In this document: piece by piece, positions 21,149 through 32,130 of the stretch
Position numbering within the stretch: the stretch's first letter is position 1
How the letters are laid out: each line of letters opens with the position of its first letter
Source: Antedon mediterranea
Lineage: Eukaryota > Echinodermata > Crinoidea > Comatulida > Antedonidae
Reading direction: 5' to 3'
Assembly: GCF_964355755.1 (NCBI RefSeq)
Contig: NC_092673.1
Coordinates: 16,251,001-16,315,000 of the forward strand
DNA length: 64,000 bases
Notes under the pieces: generated by a model
Seen by the model: only the letters and a program-made list of their open reading frames with translations
Databases searched by the model: none
Told to the model about the DNA's origin: nothing
Made by a program: the position numbers and the translations under genes

Positions 21149-22193
21149 TAAATACCAATTTACATTTTGTCAAACCAAAATTGAACTGTTCACCGCTGTT
21201 AAAAAACCAAGCATTATTATTATTAAACTATCTGTTTTTTTTGGCTTAACTCTTTCACTGCGTGTATCCGGTATTACTAAGTATAAACAAATGTCGTTGA
21301 ACTGTGGTATACTCGGTATTACAGGGTATGAGAAAAATTATTATTTATTTGTATTTGCCTATAATATAGCACCCTCTATAATTTTTTTGATAAACTTGAA
21401 TACAGTATTTGCAATTCATTAAAACTAATTTTTAGCACAACATGCGCCCTCTATAGTTGTTAATATCGTCTTGAAATTTCTATTTCAACTTGCGCCCTCT
21501 ATCACATGTTATTATTATTATAACCTTGTAATTAAAATTATTTTAACCATGGAAAGTTATATTATTAACTACAATGACACATAAACATTCTCCAGTTACC
21601 AATTTACCCACCCCAATAGAACAATATCATGTTCATTCTGCAAAAAGAATTCTGAATTAGTCGTTAGTTTTTCTGTAATTTGATGATTTTGACCAACAAT
21701 TTTATGCCAAATTTTTTATAAAATGATAAAAATAATTCAAATTTGTTTGATATTTGTATTCGTTACACATATCTTCATCAATATCCAGTGAGAAAACCAT
21801 ATTCCATAAAAATTATAGAAAAAATAGTTTTTATCATAAATTGATAAAAAAAACAGAAAATCCAAAATAGATGTAATGTCATTAATATGCAAATTAGCTT
21901 TTTTTTACTTCCAACCATAGACCAACCTTTTAAAATAATTAAAAAATTATGTCATTTATTCTTTTTTGCACATTTCTTAAATGCATATATGCACATAGCT
22001 GGGACTAATGCTTCAATGAAGTAAATGTTTGTGTATATTAAATAATTAATAATTTATTGCCATCTGCCACAACTTCCCATCTTATTAAAATAATACTAAT
22101 GACAATGGCAGTGAAATAAGAAATAATACTTGGACAAAACATGCAAAATTCTATTATTTCACAAGATTCCAATAAAAACTACTTTTTTCACAG
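21149..22193 (+). other. Intron with an interspersed repeat shared with 30914-31260
   Basis: 21242-21620 matches about 30914-31260: CTCTTTCACTGCGTGTA, several GCGCCCTCTAT boxes, and an AT-rich body. The rest is AT-rich. No gene seen. Confidence 0.55.
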
Positions 22194-22256
22194 ATGTGCA
22201 AGATGGTTCAGTGACCTCTGCATTACCACAGTCTGATATCCAAGGCAGTCAACAAG
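22194..22256 (+). CDS. Linker exon L2 (DVQDGS type), copy 1
   Basis: 63 nt, phase 1-1, acceptor TTTTTTCACAG, donor GTAGGA. Encodes DVQDGSVTSALPQSDIQGSQ. The copy at 31549 has the same protein sequence with silent changes, which suggests constraint on the peptide. Confidence 0.58.
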
Positions 22257-22385
22257 GTAGGATCCACTGGTTGATTCCAGAGGTTAATCATCTATTAGTG
22301 GTTACATTTTAAAATAAAACTTAATAGACATATTATAATAATAACTGTAGCACATTTTGAGTTATTCAAACTGTATACATTTTAG

Positions 22386-22601
22386 ATGAAAATGTATAGT
22401 TATGTTACTCTCCAAAATGAACATAAAATGTATAGTTATGTTACTCTCCAAAATGAACATAAAATGTATAGTTATGTTACTCTCCAAAATGAACATAAAA
22501 TGTATAGTTATGTTACTCTCCAAAATGAACATAAAATGTATAGTTATGTTACTCTCCAAAATGAACATAAAATGTATAGTTATGTTACTCTCCAAAATGA
22601 A
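22386..22601 (+). repeat. 36-bp minisatellite, six copies
   Basis: Unit like ATGTATAGTTATGTTACTC followed by TCCAAAATGAACATAAA. Lies in the intron after exon L2. Being a multiple of 3 without stops, it gives open frames on both strands that are not genes. The homologous intron at about 31674-31710 has a single unit. Confidence 0.92.
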
Positions 22602-22709
22602 AATGATGAACATAAACAGTCATTTATTTGTGTGTCACTCATACAAAATAAAAAGCTTTGTCATTAATGTGTAATGTATAACTGTCTTTTTTGTATTTTT
22701 GTTGAACAG

Positions 22710-22823
22710 AATTAACAAAGCTATTAGCATCAGATTCACCAGTTACTGTTAATGAGGAATTAAAAACACAAATGAAGAAAGTGATGATTGCGGAACAGGA
22801 AAGAAAACTTGAAGCAGAGAGCG
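22710..22823 (+). CDS. Linker exon L3 (ELTKLL type), copy 1
   Basis: 114 nt, phase 1-1, acceptor GTTGAACAG, donor GTGAGT. Encodes ELTKLLASDSPVTVNEE followed by a Lys/Glu-rich helix-like part ending KLEAESG. Related in layout to L4 (23034) and to its copy at 32131. Probably a charged helical spacer. Confidence 0.58.
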
Positions 22824-23033
22824 GTGAGTTAAGGATCATAAATTAATTTACTTTTTATTTCGTCACACTCAACAGTGACACAAGTCAAGTCAATTGCAAA
22901 GTTCAACAATAGAAAATGATGAACATATTTAAACATAATTATATAAACAAAATCCAAAGCAGTCTTAAGCTGGCCTTTAATATACTGTTCAACATACACA
23001 TAACTGTCTTTTCTGGATGTTTTTATTGACCAG

Positions 23034-23132
23034 AAGTGACAAAGCAATTACCATCGGATTCATCAGATACTCTTAGTGATGAATTTCAAACACAAGTAGT
23101 GGAACAGGAAACTAAACCTGAACCAGAGAGTG
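23034..23132 (+). CDS. Linker exon L4 (EVTKQL type), copy 1
   Basis: 99 nt, phase 1-1, acceptor ATTGACCAG, donor GTGAGT. Encodes EVTKQLPSDSSDTLSDE... ending PEPESG. Paralogous to L3 and nearly identical to 32461. Acidic spacer. Confidence 0.58.
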
Positions 23133-24070
23133 GTGAGTCTCATAAAATATTAGTTGTATTATTATGGTTAAACTAACTTTAAATGTGATATTATAGAATG
23201 GATTTTAGCTACATTTTTTTTTTATTTCAACATTTATAAAAAAAAGAATGTCTTTAAACAGAATTAGAAAAAAATACTAAATTCATACATGTAAACGATT
23301 GATAAGGTAAATGACTTATTTAACTAATCTTTAAAACAACATGTCTTTTATTATTAGTGAAGAATAAAAGCTGATACACTGAACAATATCTGCATAAATA
23401 CTGTCATGATATTTATATATAAGTTGCTGTGACACTTACAGGCCACCGTACTTTGATCACACAAACAAAAGATATTCATTATGGTCGGCAATGTATTATC
23501 AACAAACTTAAAAATAAGAGATAGTTCTCTATCCATTGTAAATAGAACAGTTTATATTTCATCAAAGAACGTATTGTTAATCAATCTTATTTTGATATGC
23601 TTGATCTATAAATTCAACAACAGAATAATTATGATTGGTCAAAGCTCTCTGTGAAGCTGTCAACATCTTGAAATTAGCATGCAACATACAAATACATTGC
23701 AAAATAATAACAAATTGATATTAATAATCAAATTAGGGTGTGGTACATTGTGTAGGTCTATGGTACAGGGCTCAGGTGGCAGGCCTTTTAGGGTGTGGTA
23801 CATTGTATAGGTCCATGGTACAGGGCTCAGGTGGCAGGCCTTTACTTTACTTGCCAACTAATGTTTATTTTTTTCTTGTATCAATTTTCTAGTTTTTTAT
23901 TGTAATATGGTCCCCTAATGCTATTTTTTGTAATATATTTATAGACCATAAATCAATTTTTAAAAATGAGGTTCTGCACAGTGAATTTATGGTTTTGTGG
24001 TTGATTGTGTTGAGTAATGAATAATCAAATGCTTGTGATATTTAATTCCTAATACTGATACTCATTTCAG
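23133..24070 (+). other. Intron with a short tandem pair
   Basis: Contains two copies of a segment of about 64 bp with GTGTGGTACATTGT and GGTACAGGGCTCAGGTGGC (about 23735-23845), also present at 34300-34415. Site GTATTATC at 23493-23500 is the empty site of the hAT-like element in the other copy. No gene seen. Confidence 0.55.
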
Positions 24071-24095
24071 ATCTGCAGTCGCCAGAAAATGACAG
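24071..24095 (+). CDS. Mini exon DLQSPEND, copy 1
   Basis: 25 nt after acceptor CTCATTTCAG with donor GTAAGT. Enters in phase 1 and leaves in phase 2. The AG left over pairs with the C of the exon at 25371, restoring phase 1 after it. This complementary phasing of two tiny exons supports both. Copy at 34641. Confidence 0.5.
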
Positions 24096-24765
24096 GTAAG
24101 TAGGTACTGTATAATGAGTGTATCACAGTATCTATACTGTTTATTTATACTCTCCAATACCATAGAGATAGACCAACACCCTGCTAGTTAATTGTATGCC
24201 CTGAGATGATAGTCTGGAAGGGATATTATTACTATCACTTGTGTGTCTATCAGTTCATTTGTATATATTAATAACATAACCTATTAATACAACCAAAGTT
24301 CTACCATAAAAATAGTGTTGAAACAATTATACACAAAATCAAGAATTATAACAAACATCAAAAGAACTTTTAAACCCAAATAATAATAATGAAACAATCC
24401 TGATTTTATATAGAATTACATTCTGCATAAACTTAACGGAGGATGACGGACCTTTTGTCCTACCAATATTTTCAATTTCAGTAAGATATATGCCACACTT
24501 CCGTTTTGGCCGACAGACTCCTATATTTATACTTGTCTCCTTATGCTCCTGGTTTTATATTCTCCCGTATTACAAAGATAACTGAACTTAATGTGTTGCT
24601 TTCTGCAATAAAATATAAAAAAAAGAAGCTCAAAACACATACAAATTTATGATATTTAAGTCATAATTTATTGATCCCCTTATTGAAGGGGATTCTTTTC
24701 GCATAGCCATCATGGTACCAATTGCTCCTTGCATTTCCTAATTTTGATAATAATACTGTAAAAAA

Positions 24766-25335
24766 GGGAGTGGGGAGGGGTTGCTAGAACCATAAAACCC
24801 TCCTGCTTACGAGTCTGTTATCCTTATTTTAGGGAGTGGGGAGGGGTTGCTAGAACCATAAAACCCTCCTGCTTACGAGTCTGAATCCTTATTATAGGGA
24901 GTGGGGAGGGTTTGCTAGACCATAAAACCCTCCTTCTTATGAGTCTGTTATCCTTATTATAGGGAGTGGGGAGGGTTTGCTAGACCATAAACCCTCCTTC
25001 TTACGAGTCTGTTATCCTTATTATAGGGAGTGGGGAGGGTTTGCTAGACCATAAAACCCTCCTGCTTACGAGTCTGTTATCCTTATTATAGGAAGTGGGG
25101 AGGGTTTGCTAGAACCATACTTACTTACGAGTCTGTTATCCTTATTATAGGGAGTGGGGAGGGTTTGCTAGAACCATACTTACTTACGAGTCTGTTATCC
25201 TTATTATAGGGAGTGGGGAGGGTTTGCTAGAACCATACTTACTTACGAGTCTGTTATCCTTATTATAGGGAGTGGGGAGGGTTTGCTAAAACCATAAAAC
25301 CCTCCTGCTTACGAGTCTGTTATCTTTATTATAGT
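24766..25335 (+). repeat. 66-bp minisatellite, nine copies (copy 1)
   Basis: Units start GGGAGTGGGGAGGG and end TTATCCTTATTATA. Full units contain GGAGGGTTT and AAACCCTCC, which can pair as a hairpin; three units have lost the second arm (CCATACTTACTTACG). It lies in the intron between the two mini exons. The same unit order occurs at 35335-35905. Confidence 0.93.
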
Positions 25336-25370
25336 TTTACTAATGTGTACATATACATTTTTATTTTTAG

Positions 25371-25402
25371 CCTGAAAGAAAGCATACAGACATTTGTCAA
25401 AG
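25371..25402 (+). CDS. Mini exon SLKESIQTFVK, copy 1
   Basis: 32 nt, acceptor ATTTTTAG, donor GTAATT. Phase 2 in, phase 1 out, matching the exon at 24071. Encodes SLKESIQTFVK. Copy at 35940 identical. Confidence 0.5.
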
Positions 25403-25490
25403 GTAATTTCCTTAGTCTTATGTTGGTGAGTTAAGGATCATAAATGAATTTACTTTTTATTTTATTTCACCACCACACAAGTCAAGTCAG

Positions 25491-26112
25491 TGTAATATAA
25501 CGATATACTTTTATAATTAAGAAATTGACCTTTGTATCGGAATTCAAATAAGTTCACAAACTTGACCCAGAAAGTCCAGAGGAGAGTTTGTCCAGATGTT
25601 TTAATGACCATTTAGTTTACAATCGAATCCCTAAAGAATAACTTTGTGACTGTTCCCATCATAAAACAATTAGATATTGACAGTTTTTAGCAGAGATTGG
25701 ACAGGGCCAATTCATCATTGTAACCTCCCCAGATAAGATCAATCACTCCCACTTAAACACCTCTGGATCAACTTAGGACCAATCGTTACCCTCACAGATT
25801 ACGTAGTGACATATGCAAATGAACCGAAGCCAATATACCCCCAAGTTTCAGAAGAGCCCAGACACACCTTACAGCCACCTCACGGAGCACACACCTTACA
25901 GCCACCTCACGGAGCACACACCTTACAGCCACTTCTTCAGAAGCAGACCTACACACTTCACACCTCACTGACAGCATCACTGATCCTCCGTTCCTTATCT
26001 ATACTTATAGTTGTATATTGTACTGAAGTATTATACTGAATAAACAATATGTGTTACGACAGTTAAGCGAGTAAGAGTCTTCATTAGTACCTCAACACAA
26101 CATTATATTACA
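25491..26112 (+). mobile_element. Solo LTR (622 bp), copy 1
   Basis: TG...CA sequence with short terminal inverted repeats (TGTAATATAA / TTATATTACA) flanked by TCAG (25487-25490, 26113-26116). The related intron at about 32300 has AAGTCAGTTACAACG uninterrupted, so the ends are supported. AATAAA lies near 26038. A 27-bp unit (CACCTTACAGCCACCTCACG type) is repeated near 25868-25935. No internal genes. The short frames at 25792-25980 and 25806-26039 are inside the LTR. Confidence 0.72.
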
Positions 26113-26269
26113 TCAGTTACAACGTTGAACAATAGAAAATGATCAATAGACATTTATTTAAACATATATAACTCAATCAAAATATCTTATGTCTTAAGCT
26201 GCTATATTAGCTATTATCTGATATCAATCTCCGGACTGAATTCTGCGAAATCTGCTGGACACGACGGTA

Positions 26270-27733
26270 TTGATGGTAAGCTCGTTCGGGCGGCAGCCCC
26301 CATCATCGCACCTTTCCTCACACAGATTATTAAATACTTCCATCTCCAGTCAAAGCTTCCCTCTCTCGTGGAAAATTGGTAAGATTACTCCCATCTTTAA
26401 ATCCGGTAACAAACATCTACCGGATAACTACAGACCTATATCTGTGTTACCTATCATGTCTAAAGTGATTGAGAAGGCCGTCGGTATGCAAGTACTGGAA
26501 TATCTTTCTTCAAATAATCTTCTCTGCCCTAACCAATCTGGATTTCGTCCCACTTATTCTACACTCACTGCTATTACCAAAACTCATGACAGCTGGATCC
26601 ACAGTATAAATGAAGGTAAAATCATTGGTTCAGTTTTTATTGATCTAAGGAAAGCTTTCGATCTAGTAAACTACGAAATTCTGTTACGTAAACTTCTCTT
26701 TTATGGTTTTTCCGAATTGGCTGTGAAATGGTTTACATCCTATCTTTCTGGACGTCAGCAACATGTTTGTTATAAATCAACTATATCTTCATCTATTAAT
26801 GTCAACGCTGGTATACCTCAAGGATCCAACCTTGGGCCACTGTTATTCTCCATATACATAAATGATCTCCCCAATTGTTTATCGTACTCTTCAATGGATA
26901 TGTTTGCTGATGATACCATAATTTACAATTCTAGCGATAAGGTAGACGATATTGCAACCAATCTTAATTTTGACTTAGATAAAATCGCCAATTGGCTAAT
27001 TCTAGCTAATAGTCTAGCGCTCAATACTAAAAAAACTGAAGTGATGGTAATTGGAACGCCACAAAGGCTTTCTTTACTCGGGCCTATAAATGTTTCTATT
27101 AGCAACTTACCTATCAAACAGGTCACCCAACATAAGCATCTTGGCATCATTCTTGACCACCATCTTACTTTTATTCCGCACGTTGATAAGTTGTGCAACA
27201 AATTAAGTTCCTCTATCTCCATCCTCGCCCGAACTCGAAAATTTGTCCACCAAGCTACATCTCTTATGTTATACAATGCTCTTGTCTTACCTCATATTGA
27301 CTATTGTTGTTCTCTCTGGGGCTCACGAGCACCACTCGTTGCTAAAGTCCAGAAACTTCAAAATAGAGCTAAAAGAGTTATCTTGAAAGTTCACCCTCAT
27401 ACCCCATCCCACCTTGTTGATAACACCATTTCTATCTCATCCGTTTCTCAACGTTATCAGTTTCAACTTGGTTGTCTCGCCTATCGGGCTTCCACCAACA
27501 CCGTTCCGGATTACATCAGTCGCATGTTAACCAGGGCTCAGCCTGGAGGTCGACCTACTACCAGATCCATCTCTAATTGTAATTATATTATTCCTCGACC
27601 TTCTTTAGAGATTTTTAAACAATGTTTCAGTTATAAAGCGCCTATGTATTGTAATATGATTCCTAAAATCATTCGACAATCTGAAAACGTTATTTCCTTT
27701 AAACGTGAACTTAAACAATTTATTTCCAGTTAA
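26270..27733 (+). pseudogene. Non-LTR reverse transcriptase (CR1/Jockey-like), 5-prime truncated (copy 1)
   Basis: 487-residue frame whose real homology begins around residue 20 (LSWKIGKITPIFKSG). It runs through NYRPISVLP, the SGFRP block, FIDLRKAFD (catalytic Asp), IPQGSNLGPLLFSIYINDL, the FADDT active site, a YLGI-like KHLGIIL block and the thumb, ending at TAA 27731-27733. Just upstream, SAKSAGHDGIDGKLVRAAAP is readable in another frame, so a frameshift lies near 26326. The endonuclease and ORF1 are missing. The listed Met is not a biological start. Copy 2 differs at two residues (Ala/Val, Cys/Phe). Confidence 0.88.
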
Positions 27734-27858
27734 TATTGTTCGTACTATGTATATATATATATATTTTTTTTTTATCTGTCAACAATTTTAACTTTTATAT
27801 GAATTTTATATAATCATTGTAAATTTTTAAGCCTTTAATATATTTTATGTCATTTGAA

Positions 27859-29191
27859 TCTATATATAAATTTACGTAAGGGCAAAATTCGGTAAATCGC
27901 GCCTTACTTTTAGAATTTTTACTCGATGGTATATAAAGTTGGTTCGTACTTTCGGTACTGATTTTAACCACCTGATTTAACCCTATTTACTAATTAAATT
28001 AAGTTAGATAATTAGTTATTGACGATTAAAACGAATTTAGGTTCAACGATTTGCCCCAAAGAGGGGTGTTTTCCGATCGTGGTATACACTGTCTAATGGA
28101 TGTCTATCTTGAAAAATACCCGCCACAAAAATGCGAGGAGGCTTCGCATTTTCCTATCTCCTCCTACGATAATTGTTTTTAATAGCTGAAAACCCGTTGA
28201 ACAGCTAGAGTACAGCATCATAATGTTGAAGACAGGCCGATTTTCTTTAAAAAATACTATTTTGATAGATTTAATATACGATTCTACAAATGTATTGATT
28301 TGCGATGAATGGAACATCCCAATCTCTCAGTCTGCCGGAGTTTAACACAAGTAGGTAAATTTATGAGCCCTTGGTTTAACATATACGGTAGGTAAATATA
28401 TGGGCCCTTTGAGAATAAACTTGCAATACTTCGACAATACTGTAAATACCTATTATTAACTATTGTTGGTCAACATTTGAATCAAACATTTCTAACTGTG
28501 AATGTTCGTACTGTTAAATGTAATATAAAAATATATACAAATAAACTTTATTACTGAGATTGTGGATAGGCTCTACTGTTAGATATATAAACACATTATT
28601 ATATACAAATAAACTTTATACTATAGACAGTTCCTTCTCAACGTTTGTATTAATTAATAATTACCAAAAATATAAACGTCGTAGTGGTGTATATCGTGTA
28701 CTTTAATATTTCAATCGATTATGACAGTGACAGTTTTAACAAAGTATTAAATCGCAAATGTTTTACTGTATTTAGATGTAGGCCTATATTATTTATAGGT
28801 CTATAAAACATGAAAGAAATATTTCGTTACTGAGTGGATAAAGAGTATATCTAAAAATTGTTCTTCTTTGTACCTATCCGCTTTCCCATCCCTCAACCCT
28901 AATGTTACATACAAAACACAAATTGGGTTTCTTTAAATGAGTCCAAATCAAACATTTGGACTCATTTTGTGATAAGTTTCTCCTTCGGAAGTAATTCCCA
29001 GGGTGCTAATTTTAGTTGACTACACAAATCATCGTGTCTATTTATTCGTTTCTGTAAACGACAATGTATTATAGTCCTGCGGTACGTACATTTGAAATCG
29101 CCAGTTTTGTTACGCTGAAATTACTGTGTATTCGAGAACCATCTGTGAGTACGACCTAGATGGTACGCGAGCGAAGCGAGCGTACCATCTA
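27859..29191 (+). mobile_element. Helitron-like element inside the retrotransposon tail, copy 1
   Basis: A|TCTATATATAA start and a terminal hairpin AGATGGTACGC-loop-GCGTACCATCT (29158-29190), followed by A|T. The loop is GAGCGAAGCGA. Non-autonomous. Related to 19368-21148 but without its internal insert. Confidence 0.6.
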
Positions 29192-29312
29192 TATTTAATA
29201 TTTTATGTGTTGTACTGTATGTATGTTTTATCGAGGGCCCTGAATGATCAGTTCTATTAGGAACTGGATAGGCTACCCTCAGTAAATATGGTAATAAATA
29301 AATAAATAAAGA

Positions 29313-30099
29313 CAAATTCTACATTCTAGGCTGATATTTACATTTTTAATTTTTTTACAATTAATATTTACAAAAGTGTAGCGTACACACATAATGGGGA
29401 ACTAACGACTGGGGACAGTGGGCACGTTTTCTGGGCGTGCTTTAGTAGGACCAGAAAAGCGCCCTTATTGTAAGCCTTTAAAGGTGCAATTCCAGGTCTA
29501 TATTGACAAAATTGTTTGACATCAGCCTAAACCATGGTGGGGCTTGAGTGATCTTTATTGTGTTTTGACAAACAGGTATAAAAACTAAATTGGTTACTGG
29601 TCATAAAACAGAATATAAATAAAAACATTCAAAAAGTTCAAAGCATATTGAAAACTTACGATAGATGTTTTTAATCGCATTTCCTACTGCCTAATTCTGA
29701 ATCATACCAGTTATTCATTTCAGGATTACTTTATTTTCACTTTACCCATTGAAACCATGCTAATCAACTGTATGTTGCTAGAATTTCAACGATTTAGATT
29801 CAGGGTCGCTGTCAAAAAATGTCTATATGTTTGGATGAGTTTGAGTTCCACAATTTTTTTTAGGACATAATTTAAATTAATAACTGTAGTTGTTAACTGT
29901 ATACATTATTATTATTATAGTATATTCAGAATGAATGATTTCTTGTACACAGTCACCCACAAGTGTTTGTAAGGCTTTGTATCACACAGAGCCTTTATAT
30001 AACCTTATATCATTGGAAAAAAAAAGCTATGACTTTAAATATAGTGTTTTTTATGAAAATATATAATATGTAATATTTTTGTTTTTTGCATTTTTTTAG
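29313..30099 (+). other. Intron; piece of duplication X
   Basis: About 29320-29860 matches 945-1445 of copy X1 (AAAGTGTAGCGTACACACAT, CCTAAACCATGGTGGGG and following). No gene seen. Confidence 0.6.
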
Positions 30100-30192
30100 A
30101 TTTACCAAGAAATGTTGATGAGCAATTTCAAACACAATTTCAGAAACAGACAAGTGACAAACAGAAAACAAAACTTCTTAAGCCAGAGAGTG
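30100..30192 (+). CDS. Linker exon L7 (DLPRN type), copy 1
   Basis: 93 nt, phase 1-1, acceptor TTTTTTTAG, donor GTAAGT. Encodes DLPRNVDEQFQTQFQKQ... ending KPESG. Paralogue of L5 (9518, 43753). Gln/Lys-rich helical spacer. Confidence 0.58.
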
Positions 30193-30501
30193 GTAAGTTT
30201 AAGAATAAGAGCTGCTGTATGTTTTATGATTGTATCTATATATAATTAAACAGAATTGTGATTAAAATGGGATTTCAGTAAAGAGAGAATTAGACGCTAA
30301 TGTTATTTAAAAAAACATTTCTGAGCGGTACTGCAAAAAGGCGAAAAGTGTGCAACTGATAACAAATAACAAATGGATAACAACATTATTAACTGACGAT
30401 CTACAAACGATTCTGTAGTGTTTTTTTTCCAGGATAATATCATATATAGATCTGGTTTCTTTTTTTATTGAAATAATGATTATATATTGTATTTGTTATA
30501 G

Positions 30502-30531
30502 GTAATGTTGAGACATCAAGACCAAATCTAG
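30502..30531 (+). CDS. Mini linker exon L6, copy 2 (unit 2)
   Basis: 30 nt, phase 1-1, acceptor TTGTTATAG, donor GTATGT. Encodes GNVETSRPNL. Follows the 30377 breakpoint, where about 12.6 kb of unit X (ZU5 and UPA included) is absent. Confidence 0.45.
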   Translation, partial: VMLRHQDQI

Positions 30532-30569
30532 GTATGTTATATTAATTATGGTAATGATGTAGATTAAGT

Positions 30570-30750
30570 CTGTTTTCACCGTGGCCAAAAGAACAGCATG
30601 AGCCAATACGTCTGAGGCAGATAATAGATGCAGGGGCTGCCAGCAGTTGATGGGACCCCAGCTCCCAGATGGTCTACCATCCAAGCTCCAACCGGTTCCA
30701 AAGTTGCTTAACTTTGGTGATCAGACAAGAAAACATGATAAGGCCGTATC
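30570..30750 (-). repeat. 5S rRNA-derived SINE, copy 2
   Basis: Same order as copy 1 on the - strand. The box C analogue reads GGATGGTAGACCATCTGG, so it has decayed. GGTGATCAGACAAG is retained near 30716-30730. Confidence 0.68.
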
Positions 30751-31548
30751 ATATCATGTAGTGCATGAACTAAAAACAAAAAAACTGACTTCAATTTTTA
30801 GAATTTAATTTACCATCATTTCTATGGAAAATTCTACAATAAAGGGCAGCCTTAAGTACCATTTTGTCTGGCACTATTAGCTGGATTTACTTAACTTTGG
30901 TTATATTCCTAGCTGAACTCTTTCACTGCGTGTACCGGGTATAAACAAAATGTCGTTGAACTGCGTATACTCGGTATTACCGGGTATGAGAAATATTATT
31001 ATTTATTTGTATTTTCCTATAATATATAGCACCCTCTATATTTTTTTTGATATTTGCAATTCATTAAAACTAATTTTTAGCACAACATGCGCCCTCTATA
31101 GTTGTTAATATCGTCTTGAAATTTCTATTTCAACTTGCGCCCTCTATCACATGTTATTATTATTATAAACTTGTAATTAAAATTATTTTGACCTTGGAAA
31201 GTTATATTATTAGCTATAATAACACAAAAACACCCTCCAGTAATACCAATTTATGTTTTCACCCCTGTATGTTTGTGTTTGTGTGTGTGTGTGTGTGTGT
31301 TTGTGTGTGTGTCTGTGAACAGCCTTGAGGCCACAGTTTTTATCCAATTCTCACCAAATTTGGCCACAATGATCTATGCCTCAAAAGCTTGGACGAGTTT
31401 GAATTTGAGGGTCAAGGTCATAGGTCAAGGTCACAACTAACAAAAAACTATTTTACTGCCTATAGACCACAGTTTTTATCCGATTCTCACCAAACTTAGC
31501 TTTTTTGTATTATTTCACAAGATTCCAAATAAAACTACTTTTTCACAG
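30751..31548 (+). other. Intron of unit 2 with interspersed repeat and TG microsatellite
   Basis: 30914-31260 is the second copy of the repeat at 21242. (TG)n lies at 31270-31317. A segment with CCACAGTTTTTATCC(A/G)ATTC appears twice (31332 and 31463), separated by GGTCAAGGTCA words. No gene seen. Confidence 0.55.
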
Positions 31549-31611
31549 ATGTGCAAGATGGTTCAGTGACCTCTGCTTTACCACAGTCTGACATCCAAGG
31601 CAGTCAACAAG
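31549..31611 (+). CDS. Linker exon L2 (DVQDGS type), copy 2
   Basis: 63 nt, phase 1-1. Same 20-residue peptide as 22194 with silent differences only. Confidence 0.56.
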
Positions 31612-31799
31612 GTAGGATCCATTGGTTACATTTTAAAATAAAACTTAATAGACATATTATAATAATAACTGAAACTGAAAATGTATAGTTATGTGACTCT
31701 CCAAAATGAACAACATGTATAACTCAAAAAATCAAAAGCTTTGTCATTTAAATGTGCAATCTATAAATAACTGTCTTTTCTGTATTTTTGTTGAACAGA

Positions 31800-31830
31800 A
31801 GTAACAAAACAATTAGATTCATATTATAGT
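31800..31830 (+). pseudogene. Remnant of an L3/L4-type linker exon
   Basis: After acceptor GTTGAACAG the frame reads EVTKQLDSYY and then runs into unrelated sequence with no donor. It looks like an L4-type exon broken by deletion before the part matching the exon L1 intron begins. Confidence 0.4.
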
Positions 31831-31904
31831 TCTACATACAATACAACACATACTGACATGACATTTTTTTACTAATATTCCAAAAAAATATTCCATCTTT
31901 GCAG

Positions 31905-31949
31905 ATGAGCAAGATGATACAGAGATCACTACACAAGAAAATGAGCAAG
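31905..31949 (+). CDS. Linker exon L1 (DEQDD type), copy 2
   Basis: 45 nt, phase 1-1, acceptor ATCTTTGCAG, donor GTACAG. Encodes DEQDDTEITTQENEQ, diverged from 19292. In this unit it follows L2, whereas in unit 1 it precedes L2. Confidence 0.48.
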
Positions 31950-32130
31950 GTACAGTATGATTCATTTTTGGCCATGATTACATGTATCTATTACAATTAC
32001 TAACAACATTGAATTGAGCCAGAATTAATTACGTTAACCTGTTGAAAATGGAAACATAACCACCACTAACCTATCAGTATCTTTTAATGTCAACAAAAAC
32101 AAATAACTTTTCTGTATTTTTGTTGAAAAG

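Larger units (their letters stand above)
26203..29312 (+). mobile_element. 5-prime-truncated non-LTR retrotransposon, split by a Helitron-like element (copy 1)
   Basis: The reverse-transcriptase region begins abruptly near 26203 in host intron sequence. The 3-prime untranslated region runs to 27858, is interrupted by the element at 27859-29191, and resumes at 29192 with TTTTATCGAGGGCCCTGAATG. It ends in (AATA)n at about 29290-29312, a CR1/L2-like tail. The whole composite is duplicated at 36772-39882. Confidence 0.75.
23200..30377. repeat. Segmental duplication Y, copy 1
   Basis: Nearly identical to about 32630-40947. Offset is about 9429 before and 10569-10574 after a copy-2-specific insertion. 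It includes two linker exons, the 66-bp minisatellite with the same unit order, a solo LTR, the reverse-transcriptase fragment, a Helitron-like element and exon L7. Only scattered substitutions are visible. The 5-prime edge is gradual; at 30377 the copies part sharply after ACAAATGGA. Confidence 0.92.

Noticed and set aside
20873-21173. Overlapping + and - frames of about 83-89 residues
   Set aside because: Located in the 3-prime part of a non-autonomous Helitron-like element. The equivalent region in the other copies is not open in the same way.
22362-22674. Overlapping repeat-protein frames on both strands
   Set aside because: Artefact of the 36-bp minisatellite. Open in several frames and collapsed to one unit in the paralogous intron.
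24766-25335. CRISPR-like direct repeats
   Set aside because: Contiguous tandem minisatellite units without unique spacers, in an animal intron. The same applies to the arrays at 55.5-61 kb.
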